In this document: one piece after another, positions 1 to 15,000 of the stretch
Layout of the letters: each line of letters opens with the position of its first letter
Numbering within the stretch: the stretch's first letter is position 1
NCBI RefSeq assembly: GCF_047495875.1
Contig: NC_092462.1
Coordinates: forward strand, 31,468,023-31,532,022
Direction: 5' to 3'
Length of the DNA: 64,000 nucleotides
Source of the DNA: Pithys albifrons albifrons
Lineage: Eukaryota > Chordata > Aves > Passeriformes > Thamnophilidae
The notes under the pieces: generated by a model
What the model was told of the DNA's origin: nothing
What the model saw: the letters and a program-made list of their open reading frames with translations, nothing else
The model's database searches: none
Translations under genes and position numbers: made by a program

Positions 1-3000
1 ACACTGGTGAGGAAAGTTCATACCCTGGAAGTTCAGTGCTTCATGTCTGGCCAAAGCAAAGTTAGGCTATTAAAGTAAAATGTCAAGATAATTTGCTTTT
101 TAATGATCTAACATAATTGGACACAGGGCTTCAGACGGGAACTAACTTCAAAGCTGGCAAGAAAAGTAATCTCAGCACAAAGGTGCTGTTGACACATTTT
201 TGCTTTCAAAGACTTTTCATGAATGTAGTAATGATGATTTGAAAATTTATAGGGATTTGCTATAATTACTCATTAAAAAATCATGGAGGTAATGACTAAT
301 CTGTGACCATAGGAAAGTCAAGTTGGCCTCCAGTAATGCATAACTATATTGTAAAACTAGGAAAATATGGGCAAACAAATATTCAGTTTCAATTTTGTGC
401 ATTTCACTGCTTTCATTTTTTGTACTGTTGTTGCAGTAAACTAGTAGTTGATGTAGGTGGTGCTTGGCTACTGTTGAGGTGAATGAGTACCTGAGGGAGA
501 GGTTTTGTTGTTGGTAGTCAAGTAATCCTTCTTAATAGATTCAATTTTTAAATTTTGTTTGTTTGAGATTCCATCAGAACCTGAAATCATGACAGATTCA
601 ACAACATTTATTTGTTTGTGTATTTGTTTATTTATTATTTAGGTCTGGATTTGGTTTTGTTTGATATGGTTCTTTCTACTCAAGAAGGAAAAAATAATTG
701 AGATTAAAAAATCAGACACCTGTGATCCAAGGAATTTTCATTTTCACCCTTCCTCCCCATTTTTTCATTCATTTAATAAGCTATTTTACTGGTTTTAAAT
801 AACTATATCTTGATCTATGACTTCAAGGACAAAGCTTGATTTCTTTAAATGGTTCAAATAAAAATAATAATTTAATTTTTTCTTCATAGCTGCTTAGTAG
901 TGGCTTGGACTTCGACTCAGAGCTTTCACTCTACTTCTGACAACATCTACAGAACAGGTGGTCATTTTCTCACATTAGTGGCTGCATGGGAAAACTGTCA
1001 GACCTTGTTTTCTTGATAATTTTTTAGCGAGAAAAAAGGTACTAAAATGTATCTTTTATGCAGCCGCAAGTCAATCTTTGTTCTGCTGTAAGTATATTTT
1101 TAGGAGGAAAACTTTATTTCTCTGATTTTCCTCTTAACAAGGGCATTGTTTGTGATCTAGTAATAGATCTAACTATCCACTCTGTTACCTTTCCCATGTG
1201 TAAAATTCTTGCAGAATGATAATCCCTTTCATTTCTTGCTTTTTTAATGAATGGATTTTACATAACTGTTCATTAGCGTAATTATTGTTGATTTTTATTT
1301 TTCACTTCATTATTTCTCCAACAAAATTTTTGCCACTGTTACTTTCTTAGCAAAACAAAGTAAATTAATCTCAGCATCTGGGAAAACTGTAGGTGAGCAT
1401 AAATAAGGTGTAAGACACTCCTTACGTTAGGGTTCTTGCTTATGTTCACCTTAAAACTGAACTCAGGACGCTTGAGAATACATTTAGGGGGTATTTAACT
1501 GACATTTAGAGACATCATGCTCTTAAATCTCTACAAGATACCCTCTTTGACAAGACAGTCTGTTCATGTGAGTAGTGTTCCCTGAGTTCTAATTCGACAG
1601 ACAGAGACTGAGAACAGGAGTGCACTGTTGTGCTACTAACAGGTTTCAGTAACTACGAGCTAAAATGAGAGCTGAAATAGCATTTCTGAACTAGTCCAAT
1701 GCTAATAACCTCGGTTATTCATTCCTTCCTAATTGATAGCATTAGAAATGGCTTCTCTTAGTTTAAGCATCAAGCAAGTACCATAAAGAGGCACTCTGTC
1801 TCCCTAAAGGCTTGTTACAATTTTCCCACTTGTTTTTGATTTACACATCAGTCACACAGACACTGATGTTGATCTCCTGAGCAGTAACTTCTATGCAACT
1901 TCAGAAGAGTAAAAAAAGGATAGCAGGGCTGGAATAAAGGCAGACACTTCAAAGCCTGAATATGAATAGCTGGGAGACCAATAAGATGAGGATGTATAAT
2001 AATCACTTTATGTTAAGAGATGCTTAAGCTTCTGTGACACATTTATTGTGCAGTTTGGAGCTCTAGCATGAGCCTCTCTTGGAGATGTTAAACCAGCAGC
2101 AGAAGGTCTATTAGAAGTTGTGGCTGTTTACTTTTTGTCAATAAAGGCCAGTCACAAATACCATGAATTTCTCATTGTTGCTCTTTCTAATCTGTAGTAG
2201 GGGATTTAAGAGTTTATAAATGGAATCAATTTATGCATTTCTAGCAAGGCTATTACAACAGAAAGCAGCAATAAAGTTCTATTTTCTGCTTTATTTCTTT
2301 ATTTTCTGTATTTTTGTCTCTATCAATTTCAGTTTCCACTGACACACACTTGCTATTTATTTTGTGTTGGTGTAATTTCCACACGCTATGCTGTATCTTT
2401 ACTTTGGTATCACAAGGCATCTGATCCCATGCCAAATTGGCTTTCTAACGAGTAATCTCTTCCACTGCCTGACAAAGCTACAATTATTTGAAGCAAAGCT
2501 AGCATTTACCAGAATAAGATAGGTATTAAAAAACTGAGTCTATTCCTATTTTAAATTTCCTTTGACACTTTGTTAATCAGGATTTTTATCAAATTAGGAT
2601 GGTTAATTTCAAAGAACTTCCAGCCATTACAAGGGTCTGGTTAACCCTATACTTGTTGTTCCCTGAGTAAAACATTACATCTGGACTTTGAAGCCTGGTG
2701 TCAAATAGAAGACTATCCAAAGGCAGGATACAGAAGAAACACTTGCTTTAAGTAAACTTTACAGGATGTCATTATTATCGGTTTCTTCTCTATAAACCAC
2801 AGTGACAAAGAAGGGCAAGAGTGAAATTTTTTAATATTGAAATACTGAAATAATCATCTTTGCCAATACACTTCTACAGGTGCAGGCAGTGATGTATTGA
2901 TTGTTTGGACCCTGGGTAGTGCTGGCACAGAATTATTTGAATTTGATTATGTGCTCCTTGATCTCTGTGGTGAGCACTTACACACAGAAGCACTTCAAAG

Positions 3001-6000
3001 GGCTGTGCTGGGGAGGAAACCCTCCCCACCAGGAGCAAGGTTGCAGCAGTCTGTGGTGGTCTGCTGGGACTTCCTGGAAATGCACACAAGACTGACAATT
3101 GCAGGGCCCTCATGTAGAAAAGATTGCCAGGGTGGTGAGGAGGGACTAGGAAAGTGCTGCATGAGGACATCAGGGGCTGTGCTAAGGATGGGCTAGGGTG
3201 GAGAGGAGGAATGAGTTTGACTAGTTGAAAAGAGATCTCTAATGACCTCAGAGATAAGTGTGTGGGACTGCAAGGAGTCAGTGGAAATTCCAGCTTCTTT
3301 GAGAAAGACAGTAAGTAAAGGTCAATGAAGTTTGAAGAGCTATGAGTGGATGAAGGCAAGTTATCATGGAGAGTGGAAGACTGGGAGGGCAGGCAGACCT
3401 CATTCCTACTTTTTTCTCCCCTCTCCATCAATGTATTTCACTATACCTCTTTTCTTGGGATCCCTGTCTGCCTTCCCGCTTCCCCGGACTCAGAAGCCAT
3501 ACTCCTCACTCACCTCCACCCCAACAACTGGCCTCACTCAGGCAACCACCCTCCACTCCTGCAAGACACGAGGGTCCCACTGCTTCTCTGCATGTGGGCC
3601 CTCCTTGATCTGCTGCACCTTCTGGGCTGGAGGGAGCAGGACTGGTCTGCCAGGTGGAGTCTGGAGAATGAGTCTTTCTGCTGCTGTCATCCCTAAGGAC
3701 AAAGCTGTGAGTGACACCTACTTCTGCTGCAAAGGGCTAGTCCTAGTGCAGTTGCTTTTTGGCCTCTGCTTTAGCAGCAACTTCCAGAGAACACAAGAGT
3801 TTCACAAGCAGGAGGTGGGGATTGGCATAGGAAAAGTGCACTCTGTCGGCCACTGAATCTAATCACCAACCATTAATGATCCATTTCAACAGAAATAAAA
3901 AGGAGTTGCTGTAAGCATGTGGTAAGCAGGAGAAAGGCAATACAAAAATCTGTCAATCCTGAATCATTTTTCTCTGTACGATGTTTGCACTTAATGGGTT
4001 GAATATAATTAACAATGCCTGCTTATCTTCTCAAAGAGTCTTTCTGATGTTACTAAACTCCCCTTTTCTGCTCCAAGCTAAAACCTCTCTGCTGAAGCCA
4101 GGTCATTTCTGTCTGTGGAAAAGCCTCGCACCAGCATGGTTCAAAGTACTTATTGTGGCCCAGATTAGAAAGGTATTCAGATGCTTACAGATGGAAACTG
4201 GCACATAATACATCAAAGCCCCTAACTCCCACTGATTCACTGATACATTTTTAAATACCTCCAGATCAAAAAGGCTAAATCCACCAAGGAACCTAGATCC
4301 TATTTGCAAATTAAGATGTGTACTCTCAAAATTAAATTGCTATTAGAAATTTCAAAAATTCTGAGGAACTGCTTCCTTACTCCCAAAGTGCTTAAATTCA
4401 TCCATAACAGCCCCTCCATGCCTCTTGCTGTCTGGCATTCATAAAACTCTGGGTATGCCAAGGAGATCCAGATGTATTCACAAACTCAATACCCAAAATA
4501 TCTCCTAGACTAGTCATTCTCAGACTGCTCATTACTCAGGCAAAAAAGAAGGGGATGTGCACCTTCCACAACAGCACACCTCTGAGGTGACCTGGTCCCC
4601 TTAGCACATTGGACCTTCCCCTGCAGAACTTTAACAGCTGCTGCAGCTGCATTCCTCTTCACTCAAGGGAATACACAAACAATGTGGTCCAGCCTGTGGT
4701 GTTCTTGTGCTCTATGGCAATGCTGCTAGGAAATCAACTTTCCCTTACTGCAATTTCTGATTTTTGGTTAACTAGGGGCCTCCTAGGATTTTTCTCTAGG
4801 TGCTCAGCGTGATTCCTAGAGGTTACTGCACTGTTTAAAGGTTAAGCTTTGTCGTGCATATTACTGAGTTTTCCAAATCCTCTCCAGGCATTTTCCCAAA
4901 TGGCCAACTTTAGCACTTTGTCTTCCTTAACTCCCAACTGGCAAATTTCTCAGATTAACTTCTCCCAAGCCCTCTAAACCTGAGTATGCATCCCTTCTCC
5001 TGATTACCATGGTGATCTGACTGTGCTGACACAGCGACACTGGAAGCCACTTGCTTCTTTTGCCTGACCCTTTCCAAAGAGTGAGATATGCAGTATGGAA
5101 AATAATGTTTTGCAGCAACCCTCAGCATCCTGCATGAATGAGATTTAGGACTTTCTTCTCAGTACCTGTGGGATTTGCCTATGACTTGTGGGAACTGATA
5201 AACATTTTAACCACAGCAGCTATGTCCAGCAGGGATGATACGTGAAGGTGTTCTGCCCCTGATGCTCATAGCCAAGCCGGTCAATAATGCAAGCTGAAAT
5301 CAATGTGCCCTGGCATGAACAGTGCACATAACGTGCCAGATGCTCAATTGTCTTTGCTGTAGGAGAAATAACCTCTAGCAGAGAGAAAAGATGGGCAGCT
5401 GGGGATGATAACCTTTCAAATTGCTCTAACATGCATTTGGAAAGTCCATAAATCTGAGTCCCTAAATACAAATTCTCTGCCATGAAGAATAGCTGCAAGT
5501 GCATAACAGAAGGTTTTCACCGTATTGCAGACTGCCAAAGACAGACAGATCACAAGAGAGGCAAGCAAAGCTTTCGATCTGTGGCTCAATGCAGTGTTCT
5601 TTAAAAGAAACTGACAGTGGTCACTGTTAGGACTACTGAGTGTGATAATGGTTTAGGGACCGTAATGCTCTCTACAAGCAGCCATTCAGTGTGATGTGTC
5701 ATGGACTAACAGGCACATACTTCTTTCAAGTCCACCAGCCCACAGCTGTCCTTTATCTCAGCTTCACTCTTTTGGGGAAGAGCAATTGAACTCTGGCTCT
5801 GCAGTCAGGTGAATGCCTTTTTGTTGCTCTGGCCAAGACAGAGGCCTGATTTTTGTCTAGATGGGGAATTCTGCTCCATAAAAATTTTCAGAACACGCAT
5901 TAATTGAGGTTGAAGTAATTTAACCGCATTTTGAACTTCCAAAATCCGAGTTTTCATATCAGTTAGAAATTTTTTGCTCTCTGAATGTGCTCCATATATA

Positions 6001-9000
6001 GATGCACCTATATTTGTAAAAATGCATTGTGATGCCCTGACCTCATACTACTTAAAGTAGTTTAATATCTCTTACTGGGATGTAATGATCCTCTGAAAGC
6101 AGTGATCAGTGACACATCAAGTTGTGGCCTCTACTGATCCAGCCCTGCAATAAAAGGATTAACACTGTGCAGAATCTCTAAGAATTTTAATTTCCTTTGG
6201 GATAAGGCCCAAAGAAACAGTTATTTAATGTGCTCCACACAATCTACTACAATATCAAGACTTTAGGGCCAGCTCAATAAATCAGAAATACCAGTATTTC
6301 TAAGTTTGCTTCATAGCTATGAAGTGTTAAAACAAAGTGTGGATTTGAATGGTGAGTTGAAAAAACACACCTCTTCATAAAGAATAATCAAGATATTATT
6401 CAAGCAACAGTTCTATTACTTTTCAGCTACATCATGTTTTTATATCCAAGTGCACACAGAATAAACGCACAGTGTGATTTTGTATTTAACACACTCTTTT
6501 AGTTATATGGTTAGGAAATTTGGGTTCATTTATATTTTTTGCATTTCATTGTATTTATAATTAATTCTACTGTCAGACAAATGTCATTCTTAATTTCCCT
6601 TGAAATTTTTTGTTTCTTTTGGAGTTTTATCACAACTCCGTAAAATCTTGTTTTTGAAACGTCACCACTATTTCCTGACTTGTCTTTCCTGGTATATAAA
6701 GCATTTTTGTGATAAAAGATATGATAAATGAATTGTATGACAACGTTAAACCAGTGGGAATCCACTCTGGACATATAATACTAGGAAGGCAATTACAATC
6801 TTACTCTTACGAGTTATCATTTATTTGATTTTGGTTTCTCTTGTGTAAAAATCAACTGAGCTATTTTCGTGCCTCTGAGAGCAATTTTGATCTTGAGTCG
6901 TTCTTCACAGACACCATGAAGTGCAATAAACACTTCTGATATGTTGCCCAGTCTGGGGGAATTGTTTCTGTCTCCATTTTTATAGATGTTGATCACCTCC
7001 ATATAACAGAGGTATAAAGTACTGCCAAATAATCCTGTTTATGAAGGGGATAAAAATCTCCTTGTTGACTCCGTAAGGGCAAGACTCCAATAAACATAAT
7101 GTTTCCCAAAGGCTGGGAGGACAAGCACAAATACGAAAGTAAAAAATCATATTCCACATATCTCACTGCTGGTAGCTACAGGCATGGGTGTGAGCGTTTT
7201 TCAAATGCCTGTAGGCATTTCCTGAGGAGGGATGAGATGTCAGGGGCAGGTCTGTTACTGTAAATGAAGAGAACATCAGTATTTGTCTCAGTATATGTCT
7301 CCTTTAGTAGCCATCATTGCTGAAACAAAATACAATTACTACTGTCTTCAATAGGAAAGACTGCAACTGGGAGGATGACCCTTGTAAGGGAAGGGTTGTA
7401 AAACAGGGAATGAGGGGTAATTCAGCATCCAAGAATAAAATAGACTTCACCTTCACTGATAGCCTGAGGAGCAGACAGGAGTCCTTCTGCAAAGGAGGAC
7501 TAGTGCACTGCATGTAAGTCTGTAGAACACTTATTTCACAGTTGATGCTAAGGGCAACCCGAAAGCAGAATCTGGGAAATAGCCCAACTGAATAGTTAAT
7601 GCATCTCAAACTGTAGACAGGAGAACTCCTGCCCAGAAGGAGCTTTCCTGACATACTGGATAGGGGCCATTCCATGCTTATTCTTGCAAGGTAAATAACT
7701 TCTTTCAAGTTTTGTTCAGGTTGTAAACATAGAAGAGTCTTGAATAAGGATGGTAGCTAAATATAAAAGATTAAAGTAATTCTTAGTGCTTTCCTTTGTC
7801 CTAAGTAGTACATCCAACAGGTCTATTTTCTGTAACTGGATTAAGGCTGCGATGCACAGTATTGCCAATCCCATCTCCAAAATTCATGCAATTGGAAAAA
7901 CATCAGAGTTGTTAAAAAGTCATAAGATTTTAAGTCTTGCATTTTTAATTTACTTGCTGTTTTATTCTTTAGGCTACATTTCTGAAGCAGCTTCAAACCT
8001 TTCCATGAGATCAGAAAGGCTCAAAATGTACTCAGAAATGAATATTCCTTTGCAATTTCTTGCTGCTAACATTTGAAACTTGAAGAGAAAGCATTAACAG
8101 TTGTGATACTTGCAATAGTATTACAAGAGTTGGCAAAGCTGCCTCTTCCTCTATCTAAATTTTAACTTCTATATTTCAAAATTTGCAGCCCGAAAGCAAA
8201 AATAACAAAAAAAAAGACATAATCATTTCACATATGTGGATGTGTGTAACCTATGTCATAGGGTTTTTTTCTGAACATTCTCAGCAACCACAGCTGGCTT
8301 GGCTATTGGTCCTTTTTTACCAGAACTATTTATTCCCCTCTACATATACACAAAAGCTATTTTAGATGTATCTTTTCTTTCTTTTTCCAAGATACATAGA
8401 GTATCTTACCTTACGAGGGAAGTAGATCAGTTGAAAAGAGGTAAATCATGTTATAGCACATGTGAAAAAAATACACTGTTTGAAAAAGCCTCTGCATTTC
8501 TTTGGTGATCTAAAGTTGAATGACAGAACACAGTTGCAGTAGAGGTGAAGACAAAAAGGAATCAAAGGAGAGAATATGAAGTTGACTGTACAATGGATAT
8601 ATATTGACAGACTGAGAAAATTTGGACTCAGGACTCATACAGAATAAAAATAAGGCCTAATAAAACTTATTGTAAGGATATTACAGTTTTACCAATTATT
8701 TCTGAAGATTCAAGCTTGGATAGCTGGCCTGGATTGTATCAAGATTAGATAGGGAACAGAGAGATTCGCTGATGTCCTGTTTGACATCAGCAAACAGGGT
8801 CTGTGAATAGTTGCATCCCAAGAGCCAGCCATTTCCCTAGTGTAGTGCATAGTGTTGTCAAGGATTTAAAAGTATATGCTCTTGACAGCTTCCTACGGGT
8901 CTCTGCCAATACTGCTGGAGATATAAAAGCTGGAGGAAGCTCAGAAAGTATGTGAGGGGGAGATACTCACCAACTGACTTCAGTAAGCTAAGTCAGATCT

Positions 9001-11699
9001 CTGCAATGATGGTTTAAGGTATGCAGCCAGTGCTATGGATACTGTCAGTCATACCTGAGAATGTGAAGATTAGTGAGCCTTCAAAGGTGATTCAAATCCT
9101 GGGATGCTACTGAATTTCTCCTGGAGAATACCAAAATGGGTCTTTTTCAGTGCTAATCCCAAGGGGATTTGTGAACAAAGAATGTGAGGGGTAAACATTT
9201 CAGCTTCTACAGCACTAAAGGTGCTGCTATTCTGCCTCTTGATTTGCTCCTGGGCAGCTTAATATGTTTCATGGCAATGCTGTGATTTATTTGGAATGTT
9301 GACAGAGGAAGATTTATGATTATATTTATGGAACATCCAGTGCAGAAGAGTAGAGTTGAGCTGTGCATCACAGCAGACTCAGTCAGTCCCTCTTGAAACT
9401 GAAAACACGGGGAACATCTGCAGTTGCTTCCGCTGAATTCACTGTGAGATGTAGGGAGTGCAGTGGGAGGGGAGAGAGGTGTTTACCCTGGTTTCAGAGA
9501 ATACTGGCTTTCAAATTTTGATTCCTTATTTCATGCTGGGCAGTGATCCCTCTGTGCTAGCAGTAGGAAACGTCAAGCAACTGAGATCAATCAGGCATGA
9601 TTAGAATTATGATTTGATTTTCTAGGGACAATGTCAGAAATATGTTATAAGAAAAATCAAACAAAAAAACAAAAAAAAGCCTATGCTTTAAGGGTCTGTT
9701 CCTCAACGTTTTCCAGCTCATGTGATCTCAGATTTCAACACTAACACATCCTAATATACCCTCTAGACACCCACTAAATTTCACAGTATTTGAAATAATG
9801 AGTGGGGTTTTAAGCACATTTAAACAGTAACTAATTCCCATCCTTAATTACAGCAAAGGATATGTTTTTTTCTCCTATGTGTGGTTACAATAGACTAAGT
9901 TAAGACTAATGCAAGCAACTGAAAATTAAACTTAAAAACAATAAGATAATAACTGATTTTGGTTCTTACTATTTTTTTTATAAACAGGGACATAAAGAAT
10001 GTAAATTATATGCAGAACAAATTGTTATCCATTAATTCAAATGCCAGATAAACTAGTCTGTGAGATTTCCTCCCCGCCCTGGCCTCTGATTAGCTACTTG
10101 TTGTTCTATTCTCCAGGGGAAAAAAACCATATTAAAAAAATTTAAAATAGAGCCCCCCATTTCACCATTTTACTCAAATACAGCACATTTCCAGGGGACA
10201 TGAATTGCCTTTCTTCTCTCAGCATTGTGACACAGCAAATGGATATTAAAACTGCAACTGATAAGTGTCTCAAGAGGTTGTGATACCTGATGAAAATAAA
10301 CAGGTATTTATAACCATGCCTTGTGACGGTTAACAATATATAAAATAAATATTTTTTCAGTATTTTCTGCAACACAAAACCACCCTCTGGTGAGGGGGGG
10401 GGTGGAGAACTCTTCCACATTTTTAGTGTTTTCTCTGAGCTGGGAGAAGGAATGAAAAGAAATAGAGAAGAATGAAGAAACACTCTACTGTGCGGGATAT
10501 TTGGAACGAGGTGGACAGGGAAAGACAAAAGGTGCAGCAGAAAAGGTTGAGGAAGGAGAAAGCACAGTGTTTGATACTTACGGAATCTTAAAAGTGAGAG
10601 GGGATCTCTGCCTAAAGGGACAATTTGGCAGAGGGGGTTATACAGTCTCCAGGACTTTTGGTCCTTCTTTACTTTTGTAGGCCCAGATTAATACCTTCAT
10701 TAGAACAAAACCTCATTCCTGAGAAAAATTATTTGTTCACCATGCAAAGTACAACAGTCACACCAGCACAAAACGTGGTAACAATATTCAACTGTATAAA
10801 TTGGAGTCTGATCCATAAATTTTAATGACTGTAGCAGAGCAAAGCCCTAAAAATATGTTCATTAAAAATAATTCTTTTTGTGCCTGCCTAATTCATTCTC
10901 TTCAATCAACATACTTCTTATTTGACTGAATTTAAATAATTTTGAAATTCTATAGATTTATACAAAAGTTCGATAGCTATGTAACAGTTTGTTCACCTCA
11001 TTTAATTTTTGCAAAACCCTATAATTTCCCTAACCCTACTGAAAAAAACAACACCGTCAAAACTACAAGAAAAATGTCCCTGCCATTGATAATTACCACA
11101 CAGTTCTTACAGTTGACAAATTCTGCACCATTGACTGCCTACTGAGATGCAATCAAAATTAAATGGGTGGAAATAACTCTGCAGTGGCAGCTTTAAGCTC
11201 TAGCAAAGGAGCACAGGGCCTTATTTTCACAACATAGAAAATTTGCCTTCTGGGTCAAACTAATAATCCATTTCATCTCCAACAGTGGCAACAGGAAATG
11301 TTTGGGGACAACTCATGACCCTGCATCTCTGCAGTCCATCCCCCTCATATTCTTCCACTACCTGCCACCACACCAAGGACACCAGCAAGTATGTTCCTAT
11401 CTCTTCATTTTAGTATCTATTTATGGATCTGCTGCTGTGGAATTTGTCTTTTTTCTACTTTTGTTTCAACTTGCTGTTACTGTGGACCCCCACAGCCTCC
11501 TTGGACAGCAGATCTCAGAAGGCAGAGCAGGTAGTGGTATTTGTTTTTCAGGTTTTAAACTGCTCTCCAGCACTTTCAGTGAGTGCCCATAGGACATCAC
11601 AGGACTTGGGAGACAACAGTTCTATATTTTCTTTACATACTGCCTCCATGATTTTATAAATCTTACCCATACCCTTCTCAGCCTGGGGGAGGAATAAGA
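1..11699. other. Gene-free AT-rich stretch
   Basis: I see no coding exon, RNA gene or intact mobile element here. The sequence is AT-rich with short low-complexity tracts, for example a TTTG/TTTA-rich tract at about 606-640 and A-rich runs near 9655-9690. The short open frames are not supported: many lack an ATG, and none has a recognisable domain. The part from about 2870 to 3860 is richer in GC than its surroundings and may be an old unrecognised repeat. Distal regulatory elements for the downstream receptor gene cannot be excluded. Confidence 0.6.
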
Positions 11700-12015
11700 T
11701 CATAAAAAGTTCTAGCCCTCTAATTCCCTGTAAAGGCAGCTGCTCCATCCTTTAATCATCTTAGTTGCTTCTCTCCTTATTATCTCTAATTTCCCTATGT
11801 CCTTCTTAAAAAACGTAAATAGGATTGTACACAGTATTCAAGATGTGGGTGCACCAAGGTTTTATATTTTCTGGTTTGCTCTCACCATCCTTTATGAGAA
11901 CAGCCAAAATTTTGTTTGCATTTTTGGCTGCTGTTGCATGTCAAGCAGATGAGTTCAGAGACCTGCAGGTTTCTTTCCTGAGCTTCAGCTGCCAGTTTTC
12001 TGTTCAGTACTGTGT
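11700..12015 (-). repeat. Ancient CR1-type LINE fragment
   Basis: Read on the + strand, this holds the degraded signature of an inverted CR1/L3 3' region. It contains 'catcctttaatcatcttagt', then a clause resembling 'cacagtattcaagatgtggg' followed by 'tgcaccaaggttttatattt', then 'caaaattttgtttgcatttt'. These correspond to the reverse-transcriptase C-terminal region of CR1-like LINEs read in reverse. There is no intact frame, and the copy is much more diverged than the CR1s at 40.1 and 59.1 kb. The boundaries are approximate, and the subfamily cannot be named by eye. Confidence 0.6.
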
Positions 12016-15000
12016 AAGCACAGCTTAGATTATCCAAAAATGTATCTTTGATATATAGATAACTTGTAGAACTTCAGCAAGCTAGTGAAGCAGGATTTTC
12101 CTTTACAGGATTTTCCTTTACAGGACTTACATAGCGCAGTGAAGGCCACCACTTGTGTACAGAAATGGTATTTAAATCTTGCACTAATCCAAGTGTTGGC
12201 TGCCAGAAGCTGTTTCTGAGCAGCAAGAAGATGAGAGGGATGGCTTCTTTTAATATTGACTTGATCCTTTGAAAGTCTACGTAGGGTGGAAAAGCTTAGA
12301 CCAAAAAAGCCGGAGGGAAGAGGTGCTACAAAATTTGCAATAAATCAAAACAGATCTGCTTTAGATAGACCAAAACAAAGTCTAGTGTCTGCATAAGCCT
12401 TCTCAGTGTGGAAGCCTTCTCCCCAACAGGCTCCAGGATAGCTAGCTAGGAAGGAGCTTCTATTTTAAAAAATAATGACAAGATCAATGCCAGAGTTTCC
12501 AAAATAGCAGGTAAGTTTGGAGTGGATAACTCCATCCTCTGACCCTGAATATCTAAAAAGCAGAAGGGGTAAAGGTTTTCCCTGGGATTGCAGAAATAGC
12601 TACAGAGGGGCCAGCCCAGAAGCTCTGCAGGGAAAGCCTTTAGGTCTTTGATTTGTGGAAGTCTTTATTTGAAGATGTACAGTTTAGTTTGACTATTAAG
12701 GAAATCTACAATAATTTTACTGGTCATTTTTTGACTGGTTTTCTGCAGAAGAAGAGGCCATACATGAAAAGCAGACAGCAAGGTAGCTGCAGGCTGTCAT
12801 CAGGCCCAAAGGTGAGTCTGGATCTTGACACTTTTCCTCCAGACTTTTAAGCTGTGGGGCTTGCAGTGAAGTACTGCTGAACATTAAAATCAAGACCTCC
12901 TTCCTTAAAACAAATGTGGGTAGCAGAATCCAAGGCCTGATTTTAAATTGGCCTTTCTTACATCACCATTGCAGTATCTTCTGAACTACAACACATGCAT
13001 ACGGTATAAACTTTTGGGTAAAAAATGGGGATTAGATCTGGAATTGATTAATATTTTGTCAATGTAGCACTGGCAGATTCATTTGTACAGAATCAGAATT
13101 TTGTAGGCTAAGCTCACCCAGGATTAATAAAATAGTAATAAAGCAAATTCTGCTGTATAATCATACAAGCCTAATTTTTAAGTTTGCAATTCCTTTTTTC
13201 CCCTTCATTGAGCTTGGTATTATTTATTAATTTCATGATACATTAAATTATTACTTAGAGGAAACTTCTTCAGTATAAATAGATATCTTTCACAGAAAGG
13301 CAGATTATTTTCTATTTATATCTATAAATTGATAATTACATTTGATGTGGAAATTATTTTAAAATAATGTTTCATATTATAGTACCCTACATACCTGCAA
13401 TCACATTTATAAATGTGTGATATAGCACTACTGCACCCTTCTACTGAGCTTACCCCAAAAAGTCAGAGAACTGAGTGTGTCATCAATATTATTTTTCTTA
13501 ACTAGGAATGTTCTTTGTATTAGGGTGTGTAAAAGTTCACAAGGAAGCATAACCAAAGGGTAATACTTTTCGCTAGAAACTATTAGAACTTTATTACAAT
13601 ATTGTAGATTTCCTTAAGAGTGAAACTAAATTATACTCCTCCAAATAAAGATGGTACTGGAGGTGCCTATGGTGCATTTGGTAATGTGAGAGACGATGGT
13701 TTGTGGATTCTGGGAGCCACTGCTATAGCAAGAGGTTAACGCCTTAACTTACTTTGCCAAAGACTGTGGTGAAGCCCCTCTATCTTCAAGTTTATGAATT
13801 AACTGCCTTTTATTGCAAAACATTTCTGCAAAAAAGTGTTTGATACTCAGGTTTCTTTACAAAAATAACATGTTTCCAATGAGATAAAGGTAAAGGGGAG
13901 ATATATAAGGGTATGTTTAAGCTCAGTGATTTCGAAGTTCCTACAAGGAACAGGTTCCAGGTTGGTAGCTCCTGAAGGCAGCCTAGACCAACTGGCTTCA
14001 TCAGCTACAAGTCCTGTTCTGCTCTGTTCAAACCTGGTATCAATTTTACCTCTGATTTCAGTGGGAGCAGAGTAAAAACTTTCACTCACTTGTTCTTCTA
14101 AGGAGCTGAGGTTTGTTTATCAGCCTTTGACATTTCAAGGAGTAAATTATAGGGCTTATGCCTTCAGGCAGAAGATACTCATAGGGCTCCAAAAGAGCAA
14201 ATAAATGGTTTGCCAAAGAGACTCAAGTTCTTTTACAGCAATGATTTTTATATCATTTTAGAGTATATGACCTCAGTCTGGCCTGAAAATATGGCACAGA
14301 AGTTCCCAATAGCAGCTCCCACTTATTCTTGCAGAGTTAAGGCAGATTCATGTTTATTTTTAACCTAGAAATATCGTTTTTGGAGGGAATAAGTTCTGCC
14401 TACTTCATAGTTTGAATTGTATTTGTAAAAATTGAGGGAATGAGATGAGCTATTGAAGTAAATCTGTTCTGAGGAATAACATCCCCTTGATGTACACAAC
14501 TGGTTGGGTTTTTTTTTTTAATACAGGGATGCCTGTTCCGTTCAGTTGCTGAATGGTCAAAAATAATACTTACTTGAGAAACTAACAAGTGCAAACATCT
14601 GGCAGAGTAAAATGGTGAGGTTAGGATTTTCAGTGGTGGCTGAGGAGACAGATACACAATTCCTGTTAGGTTTAAAGCAAAGGTTTCCAGAAACCTGTTA
14701 GCAGGTTAGGGTGTAACACCCATGTTAATACTTAGCTGCATAGTATAAGATAAAATGTTATGGACTGTTTGGAGAAAAATTGTGTTATTTTGTTCATTGT
14801 GTCTGCCTTTTGTCTCTGACAAAGCAAATAATTTAAACCATTAACTTTTTCTTAGGTATGATTTTTTAAAATGACATAAGGTAGCAGAAAATCTAACAAA
14901 AGTTACACAAGAATTAATCGTAATTCCTGTTAATGATATTCAGTACTTTCCCACTATGTAGGCCAGATATATTTGCACTATGAAGAAGAGAACCATAACA

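Noticed and set aside
3332..3856. 174-codon plus-strand frame
   Set aside because: It starts at TTG and not ATG, overlaps an opposite-strand frame and shows no domain.
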